The position numbers and the translations under genes were made by a program. This document shows, piece by piece, positions 51,987 through 57,180 of a stretch of DNA of 57,180 bases (positions within the stretch are counted from its first letter, which is position 1; every line of letters begins with the position of its first letter). The notes beneath the pieces were generated by a model. It did not search any database. It was not told where the DNA came from and was given only the letters and a program-made list of their open reading frames with translations. Origin of the DNA: Nitrospira sp. GTDB taxonomy: Bacteria > Nitrospirota > Nitrospiria > Nitrospirales > Nitrospiraceae. Location of the stretch: positions 1-57,180 of the forward strand of contig JADLEJ010000021.1 of NCBI GenBank assembly GCA_020846195.1, read 5' to 3'.

Positions 51987-52664
51987 TCACGGTGCAAGCA
52001 GCGGCCCGCCATCCAACTCTGGCTCGATACGAACCGTCCAGATCACTTCCGTGTCCCAGATCGACCAGGCCGTTCCCTGCCGCTTGAGCCACAGGAGAAA
52101 GCCGGCGCCCGAACCATCGGGGCGCGGATTGCCGACATAGACCAAGGCGTGAGTTTGGCGGAGATTGTATCCGATGCGGGAAAATACCAGCCGGTCCAAT
52201 ACCGGCAAGGCCTGCACCGGCTTAACCCAAGCCGCCAGGACCGGCTGTGCCAGCGACACTTCCGGCTCTTCAACCGCATTGCCGGAGACGAAGCGATAGC
52301 GCGTCCCGAACTGAAACCGCCCTTCCAATCGCGCGGCACCCTGATTCACCGCGACAAAGTCGCGGACCAGTTCGGCGGGAAGCGTCCCATCGAAATACCC
52401 CTGTTTCTGAAACCACGCGACCGTCAGCGGCCCTTCCTGCTCCGGCGAGAGCTGCGTCGCGGTCTTGCGCTCAAGCAACACCAGCTGCGTCGTTGAGCTA
52501 AGAAACTTGCTCGTGACGACCTGGTCGTAGCGCGCATAGTCTTCGAGCGGAATCGCGGCGGCCGCCTCCGATCCGTTCGATCGATCCGATCGATCCAATC
52601 CAGCGGCCGGCAAGGTCATCGCGAAATTCAACAGAGTCAGGAGCAGAATAATCGTGCGGCGCAT
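51987..52664 (-). CDS. Secreted hypothetical protein
   Basis: From ATG 52664 this is a 225-residue protein with a signal peptide (RRTIILLLTLLNFAMTLPAA). The mature part is rich in beta-structure (RYRFVSGNAVEEPEVSLAQP, then VIWTVRIEPEL) with no motif I recognise. An upstream in-frame extension lacks a signal peptide and is not preferred. The codons for residues about 24-32 contain a GATC-rich tandem run. It lies 27 bp from, and in the same direction as, the metallo-beta-lactamase gene. Confidence 0.72.
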   Translation of the reverse strand: MRRTIILLLTLLNFAMTLPAAGLDRSDRSNGSEAAAAIPLEDYARYDQVVTSKFLSSTTQLVLLERKTATQLSPEQEGPLTVAWFQKQGYFDGTLPAELVRDFVAVNQGAARLEGRFQFGTRYRFVSGNAVEEPEVSLAQPVLAAWVKPVQALPVLDRLVFSRIGYNLRQTHALVYVGNPRPDGSGAGFLLWLKRQGTAWSIWDTEVIWTVRIEPELDGGPLLAP

Positions 52665-52790
52665 GCCTTCAGCATAGCCGCCAGGCCGGAGACCGGTCAA
52701 TTCGCCCGCTCCACCCGCCAGTAAATCCGCGTGGACAACCTCGCGCGAACCGTAGATAATCGCCGAATGAATATTCACAGGGAGTGGCGC

Positions 52791-53516
52791 GTGACGACGA
52801 TGTTTCCCACGATGGCATGGATCGGCCTGCTGGCCTGGGGCCTGGCGACCGCCGGGTGCAAGCCTGATGATTCCCCGTTCAAGGCCGAGAACGATGCCTT
52901 AAGAAAACAGGTGACGAAGCAGGAATCCCTTCTCTCGTCCTTGCAAGACGGCAACAAGGTCATGCAACAGCAGATCGATCTGCTGAATCAGGAACTGCGC
53001 GATGCGAAGAAGGCCACGGGATCGGCCAAGGCCGAGATGGGCCAGCTGACCGATCAACTGACCGCGCAGCTCGCCCAAGCGAAACGCGCGAATGCCGAGG
53101 CTGTCAAAACCGCCGCGGCGCAAGCGGCGCAGCAACTGCGCATCGAGGAGAAGGGCGCACAAGTCGAAGCCCTGCCGCGGCCACTGGCCGCCGTCGCTAA
53201 AGTTGTCGAGGAGACGCTCGCCCGGCACGGCTATCCAGTCAAAGTCAGCTTTAAGAGCGATCAGAAAGCGGTCTACGTAACGGAACGCAAGATGTCGAAC
53301 CCCGCCTCGCTTGAGGCCTCCGGCTCCCGCAACCAATACCTCATCACACTCCAAACGCTTCCTGCAAACCTGACCAAGCTCAGCGTGAAGACCGAATTCG
53401 AGAAGGTCACAAGGGACGGGCGCATCCTCCCCGTAAGCGCAGAAGAAGTCGCGGAAGTCGAACGCGGCCTCATCCGCGAAATCAGCAAGGTCCTCGAACA
53501 ACCGAGCAAGACCTAA
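52791..53516 (+). CDS. Coiled-coil lipoprotein
   Basis: From GTG 52791 (CAGGGAG upstream) this is a 241-residue protein with lipobox LATAGC, then a coiled coil (about 30-125, LRKQVTKQESLLSSLQDGNK and onward) and a C-terminal alpha/beta domain of about 100 residues (VSFKSDQKAVYVTERKMSNP). An ATG at 52767 is also possible. The family is not recognised. Its stop overlaps the next gene's ATG by 1 nt, so they probably act together. Confidence 0.78.
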   Translation: MTTMFPTMAWIGLLAWGLATAGCKPDDSPFKAENDALRKQVTKQESLLSSLQDGNKVMQQQIDLLNQELRDAKKATGSAKAEMGQLTDQLTAQLAQAKRANAEAVKTAAAQAAQQLRIEEKGAQVEALPRPLAAVAKVVEETLARHGYPVKVSFKSDQKAVYVTERKMSNPASLEASGSRNQYLITLQTLPANLTKLSVKTEFEKVTRDGRILPVSAEEVAEVERGLIREISKVLEQPSKT

Positions 53517-54424
53517 TGACAAGGCTTCGCTGGGTTTCCCCGCTCCTGCTGCTGCTCGCTCTCTCGACACAGGCATCGGGCGCCGCCATCGCACCCAAGC
53601 CATCTCACGAATTGGCGCGCCACCTCGCGAACATTGCGGCGCTGGCGAAACCTTCTCCCGCGCTCACCGTGCCCGCCGGAACGTTTCTCCTCGGCAGCAA
53701 ACGCATCGACGACGATCCCTACGGCATACGGACGCAGTTCGACGACACCGAACTCCCACAAAATCGTGTCTGGCTCGATGCCTTCGAGATGGATCGCGGC
53801 GAAGTGAGCCTGGGCGAATATCTCGCCTTCCTGCAGCAGCGGAAGACGCCGCCCGCCGACGAGCTCCAGAAACTGATCTGGCACGTCATCACCGTCCACT
53901 CCGTCACCGACACGACGCTCTCGCGCTGGCCGGCGCTCTACGTGACCTGGAAAGAAGCACAGGATCTGTGCCATGCCGCAGGCAAACGGCTCCCCACTGA
54001 GGCTGAATGGGAAAAGGCCGCGCGCGGAACTGAAGGGAATCTGTTCCCCTGGGGCGATGCGCCCCCCGACCAAACCCGAGCAATGTTCGGGCAACATCAC
54101 GTGCATGAGATTCCGATCCTTGCTCCGGTCGAGTCGCTGGACGACGGCCGCAGCCCCTACGGATTGCATCATATGGCCGGCAACGTCGCCGAGTGGACGC
54201 ATGACTGGTTCGGCTTCGACTACTACGCGTACATGACAGAGAAAAATCCGCCGGGACCGGCGAGCGGCCGCTACCGAAGCGTGCGCGGCGTGTCGTGGAA
54301 AAGCAAGGTGATCATGCTCCGCACCGCCACCCGTAGCGGCTCGCTTCCGAAACAGCGGTCCGCCACCATCGGCTTTCGCTGCGCGAAATCAGTGTCGGAC
54401 CCGGCGCCGGAACCCACGCCATAA
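53516..54424 (+). CDS. Secreted formylglycine-generating-enzyme-like (SUMF1/FGE-sulfatase) protein
   Basis: This 302-residue protein has a signal peptide (WVSPLLLLLALSTQASG) and an FGE-type fold: PAGTFLLGSKRIDDDPYGIR, YVTWKEAQDLCHAAGKRLPT followed by EAEWEKAARGT, LHHMAGNVAEWTHDWFGFDY, SVRGVSWKSKVIM and GFRCAKS. True FGEs have two active-site Cys near the C-terminus; only one (GFRCA) is evident and RGGSW is changed to RGVSW. Many bacterial relatives are non-catalytic or act as hydroxylases or ligand-binding domains. The stop-start overlap with the lipoprotein suggests a shared envelope function. Confidence 0.87.
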   Translation: MTRLRWVSPLLLLLALSTQASGAAIAPKPSHELARHLANIAALAKPSPALTVPAGTFLLGSKRIDDDPYGIRTQFDDTELPQNRVWLDAFEMDRGEVSLGEYLAFLQQRKTPPADELQKLIWHVITVHSVTDTTLSRWPALYVTWKEAQDLCHAAGKRLPTEAEWEKAARGTEGNLFPWGDAPPDQTRAMFGQHHVHEIPILAPVESLDDGRSPYGLHHMAGNVAEWTHDWFGFDYYAYMTEKNPPGPASGRYRSVRGVSWKSKVIMLRTATRSGSLPKQRSATIGFRCAKSVSDPAPEPTP

Positions 54425-54474
54425 ACATCCGTTCTCTTGGTGCCCTGCGCCTCACATGCTAGCATGGCGTTCTT

Positions 54475-56037
54475 ATGGCCTTGGCAACCAGCGTCCACGA
54501 TCTTCGCACCCTGATCCGCTCCTGCCATCCGCTGATCGTGATCGAGACGGTGGAGGAGGAGCGCGTGCTGGCCTTGCTGCAATCCGTGGCGGCGCAAGAA
54601 CGCATGCCGCTGTTCGAATGGTCCATCACCAAAGGGCTCACGCGCGCCGACGACGGCCCCACGCTCAGCAAGATGACGGCGACGCCGCTGGCGCTGCTTC
54701 AACACCTGAACGGGCTGACCGTCGAAGCGGTCTTCTGGCTGAAAGATCTTGCCCCGCACCTGCAAGACGCGGCCGTCACCCGGCAACTGCGCGAAGTGGC
54801 GGCGGGCTATAGCCAGACCAGAGCCACCTGCATCCTTACAGGACATCCGATTGCCCTGCCGCCGGATCTTGAAACCATGGCCGTCCGCCTCGATCTCCGC
54901 TTGCCGGATCGCATGGAGCTGCAGGCCATGCTTCGGAGCGTCCTCGCCTCGCTCGGGGCCAGAACCGCGCCGCGCCGGCCACGCTCCACAACTCTTGCCC
55001 ACAGCATCCTCGGGTCTCGCACGGATACCGCGCCAGCCGATGCCGGCCTCTCGACAGAGGAACGCGAGGCGATCCTTCGTGCACTTCAGGGGCTGACCCT
55101 GCACCAAGCCAGACAAGTCATCACGCAATGCCTGGTCGAAGACGGCACGCTGTCCGCCGAGGATGTGCAGAAAATTTTGAAACGCAAAGTCCAGGCCATC
55201 AAAGACGGCGGATTGCTGGAATACTATCCGCTTGAAGACAACCGATTTGAACTGGGCGGCTTCACGAATTTGAAAGCCTGGCTGGAGCGCGCGAGAGTCG
55301 GATTCACGGCCGAGGCCAAAGCCCTCAATCTGACTCCGCCGCGCGGCATCATGCTGGTCGGCGTGCCGGGCTGCGGCAAATCGCTCGCCGCCAAAGCCAT
55401 CGCGCGCGAATGGCAGCTTCCGTTGCTCAAGCTGGATGCCGGCCGGCTGTTCGACAAGTTCGTCGGAGAATCGGAAAAGAATTTTCGCAAAGCGATTGAA
55501 ACGGCCGAATCCCTCTCGCCCATCGTGCTCTGGATCGATGAAATCGAAAAGGCCATGGCGGCGGGCGGCGGCAGCGGCGATGCCGACGCGGGCTTGAGCC
55601 GCCGGCTCTTCGGCGCGTTTCTCACCTGGCTGCAAGAAAAGAAGCAGGACGTGTTCGTCGTCGCGACCGCCAATAATCTCGCCCTGCTGCCCCCGGAACT
55701 TCTCCGCAAGGGCCGGTTCGATGAAATCTTTTTCGTCGACCTGCCGGATGACGGCGAACGAGAGGCGATCTGGAAAATTCACCTGGAACTCCGCAAACAG
55801 GACAGCAAGGCCTTCGATCTGGTAAAAATCGTCAGTGCTAGCGACGGCTTCAGCGGCTCGGAGATCGAACAGGCCGTGGTCGCGGCCTTGTATCGGGCGC
55901 TTCACCGAAAAATGCCGCTCACGACCGATGTGCTGATTGAGGAACTGACCTACACAATGCCGCTCTCGGTTACACGCCGGGAAGATATCGATCGACTCAG
56001 GGAGACGGCACAAGGCCGTTTCGTGAATGTCCGCTAG
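54475..56037 (+). CDS. AAA ATPase, Ycf46-like
   Basis: This 520-residue protein has an N-terminal domain (1-230) with the SCHPLIVIETVEEERVLALL motif typical of Ycf46-like proteins. A C-terminal AAA module (about 255-500) follows: Walker A GVPGCGKSLAAK, Walker B IVLWIDEIEKAM, sensor 1 VVATANNLALLPPEL, arginine finger RKGRFDEIFFV and sensor 2 GFSGSEIEQAV. It lacks the FtsH protease and transmembrane parts. In cyanobacteria Ycf46 is linked to inorganic carbon use; here the role is unknown. The C-terminal end overlaps the next gene by 11 nt. Confidence 0.9.
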   Translation: MALATSVHDLRTLIRSCHPLIVIETVEEERVLALLQSVAAQERMPLFEWSITKGLTRADDGPTLSKMTATPLALLQHLNGLTVEAVFWLKDLAPHLQDAAVTRQLREVAAGYSQTRATCILTGHPIALPPDLETMAVRLDLRLPDRMELQAMLRSVLASLGARTAPRRPRSTTLAHSILGSRTDTAPADAGLSTEEREAILRALQGLTLHQARQVITQCLVEDGTLSAEDVQKILKRKVQAIKDGGLLEYYPLEDNRFELGGFTNLKAWLERARVGFTAEAKALNLTPPRGIMLVGVPGCGKSLAAKAIAREWQLPLLKLDAGRLFDKFVGESEKNFRKAIETAESLSPIVLWIDEIEKAMAAGGGSGDADAGLSRRLFGAFLTWLQEKKQDVFVVATANNLALLPPELLRKGRFDEIFFVDLPDDGEREAIWKIHLELRKQDSKAFDLVKIVSASDGFSGSEIEQAVVAALYRALHRKMPLTTDVLIEELTYTMPLSVTRREDIDRLRETAQGRFVNVR

Positions 56038-56770
56038 CAGAGGGCTCACAAAGTCCGCCCGCGACGTTCTCGCTTCACACAGCGGCCCACCCGGCCCACG
56101 CCTGCGCCTCGCGCTCATCGGGGCAACGGCTGTTGCGATAGCGCTGGCCGGCTGTTCCAGCACACCGGTGGCCCGCGTCCCCGCCTCCCGGTTCGAGGTG
56201 ACGCCGGTCCAGAAACCGCCTTCTTCCGCCGCCACCAGAACCGGAATCGTCCACACGGCCACCGCGCTTCTCGGCGCCAGACTGATCGAAAGCAATGGGA
56301 GGCGCGTCGCCTATGACTGCGCCGGTGTCACCCGCGCCATTTTCCTCGAACATGGCATCGACCTGTATGCCAGCAGCACAACGGATCGACGAGCCAACGG
56401 CGTTCGATTGATCTACAATCACATGCGGCAGCACGGACGCATCCACCAGGGCCCGGCGGTGCAGCCTGGCGATCTGGTCTTTTTCGACAATACCTGGGAC
56501 TTCAACGGCGACGGCAGATTGAACGATCCGCTGACCCACGTCGGCGTGGTAGAGCGGATCGAGCCGGACGGCACCGTGATATTCATCAGCCGCGTCGCGG
56601 AAGCCATTCAACGCTACCGCATGAATCTGGCGCTTCCCCACGTCCATAAGACCGCGGACGGGCGCACCCTGAACGACTACATCCGCCGCAAGCATCCGGC
56701 CGACCCGGAAGAGATGGGGCATCTGGCCGGCGAGCTTTTCACGTTCTACGGAACTCGGCTAACTCACTAG
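56027..56770 (+). CDS. NlpC/P60-like cell-wall hydrolase lipoprotein
   Basis: This 247-residue protein has a lipobox (AIALAGCSS) and a C-terminal papain-like domain with YDCAGVTRAIFLEHGIDLYA (catalytic Cys), DLVFFDNTWDF and LTHVGVVERIE (catalytic His). This order matches NlpC/P60 and CHAP amidases that cut peptidoglycan. It overlaps the AAA ATPase gene by 11 nt. Confidence 0.85.
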   Translation: MSASRGLTKSARDVLASHSGPPGPRLRLALIGATAVAIALAGCSSTPVARVPASRFEVTPVQKPPSSAATRTGIVHTATALLGARLIESNGRRVAYDCAGVTRAIFLEHGIDLYASSTTDRRANGVRLIYNHMRQHGRIHQGPAVQPGDLVFFDNTWDFNGDGRLNDPLTHVGVVERIEPDGTVIFISRVAEAIQRYRMNLALPHVHKTADGRTLNDYIRRKHPADPEEMGHLAGELFTFYGTRLTH

Positions 56771-56849
56771 CGCATCTCGCTGAGCGAGTACTTGCCGGCA
56801 GAACGTTCGACTGCGGCGTAGCGTATTCTACGGCAGCCATGGGGGCCCG

Positions 56850-57180
56850 ATGCACCGAGTATTCGTATCGCTCACCGTCAACACCGCTGGTCTGATCCTG
56901 CTTGTAGGACTTAGCCTGGCGGGAAACGAATCGACTGTTCAGCGAGACGGCCTCAGCGGGATTTATTCCGCTCCACCAAGCCATCCCCCCATCGTCATGA
57001 AACCGGGAACTGAGCACCCGCTAGACGCACACCTGCACGATCAGACCGGCAGCGAGAACCGCTCCGCATTCGGCACGCCTCTGCCGCCCAATCATTTGAC
57101 TCCGGCGCCGATCCTCCCCTTCAATCCGAATCGAGCCTTAGCACCCGCCCCTGCTCCTCAACATCCGCCTCCACCACCAG
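56850..57180 (+). CDS. Secreted proline-rich protein (3' end beyond window)
   Basis: ATG 56850 opens a frame of 110 codons that continues past the right edge. The N-terminus (HRVFVSLTVNTAGLILLVGL) is a signal peptide or anchor, followed by a Pro/Ala-rich low-complexity tail (FGTPLPPNHLTPAPILPFNP, then PAPAPQHPPPPP). No domain is visible in this part. The ribosome binding site is weak (GGGGGC). Confidence 0.65.
   Translation, partial: MHRVFVSLTVNTAGLILLVGLSLAGNESTVQRDGLSGIYSAPPSHPPIVMKPGTEHPLDAHLHDQTGSENRSAFGTPLPPNHLTPAPILPFNPNRALAPAPAPQHPPPPP

Noticed and set aside
52570..52601. GATC-rich tandem run in the secreted hypothetical gene
   Set aside because: It is in frame and encodes a Ser/Asp/Arg stretch; a short coding repeat is enough to explain it.
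1..57180. CRISPR array, rRNA operon, prophage or insertion sequence
   Set aside because: No regularly spaced repeats, rRNA sequence, transposase or phage structural gene was found on either strand.

Overview
The window looks like chromosomal DNA of a Nitrospira-type bacterium (phylum Nitrospirota). This is inferred from gene content and style, not from a marker gene: a very large multicopper oxidase, many c-type haem proteins, a complete Tol-Pal envelope system, GC-rich coding sequence with tightly packed operons, and a palindromic interspersed repeat of a type I associate with Nitrospira genomes. No rRNA, CRISPR array, transposase or nitrite oxidoreductase gene was seen.

Layout. 1-7953: a huge secreted multicopper oxidase (minus strand, cut by the left edge), a NarL-type response regulator, a stand-alone receiver protein, an APC-family permease and a secreted PKD-like protein. 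7988-12442: an accessory island holding a low-GC nuclease-like orphan, a ribbon-helix-helix antitoxin whose start codon is broken, a ParE/antitoxin pair, an AbrB/Doc toxin-antitoxin pair, and a lone alpha-ketoglutarate HExxH-type putative peptide hydroxylase with a nearby zinc-ribbon protein. The AbrB/Doc cassette sits between the intact 3' end of the hydroxylase gene and a second, diverged copy of that 3' end. 12727-19953: an RqcH-like NFACT protein, an intergenic region with three copies of a 20-bp near-palindrome, a five-gene exporter operon whose genes all overlap by 4 nt (unknown protein, FtsX-like permease, ATPase, membrane-fusion protein, outer-membrane factor), and an unusual response regulator.

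20016-29648 (minus strand): a 2-oxoglutarate oxygenase, a glycine-rich RRM protein, and a run carrying an ABC-2 exporter, a six-haem cytochrome c, MobB, MoeA, a Mrp/Nbp35-type Fe-S carrier, TatC and a DegP/HtrA protease. Molybdenum cofactor handling, Fe-S delivery, folded-protein export and periplasmic quality control are what is needed to build periplasmic molybdo-enzymes and cytochromes. A 122-bp inverted-repeat element lies between the Mrp and MoeA genes. 30015-31440: a glycosyltransferase gene broken by a frameshift and a monohaem cytochrome c with a clear promoter and terminator.

31914-45342 (minus strand): TolQ-TolR-TolA-TolB-Pal, two CpoB/YbgF-like proteins, MutL, MiaA, methylthioadenosine phosphorylase, a PfkB kinase, a TPR lipoprotein and a RodZ-like protein, in one direction with almost no gaps, preceded by tRNA-Val and tRNA-Asp. 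45475-57180: XerC/D recombinase, then plus-strand genes for an LpoA-like lipoprotein activator, a site-2 protease, TrpS, small secreted proteins, a metallo-beta-lactamase hydrolase (minus), a coiled-coil lipoprotein, a formylglycine-generating-enzyme-like protein, a Ycf46-like AAA ATPase, an NlpC/P60-like lipoprotein and a secreted proline-rich protein cut by the right edge.
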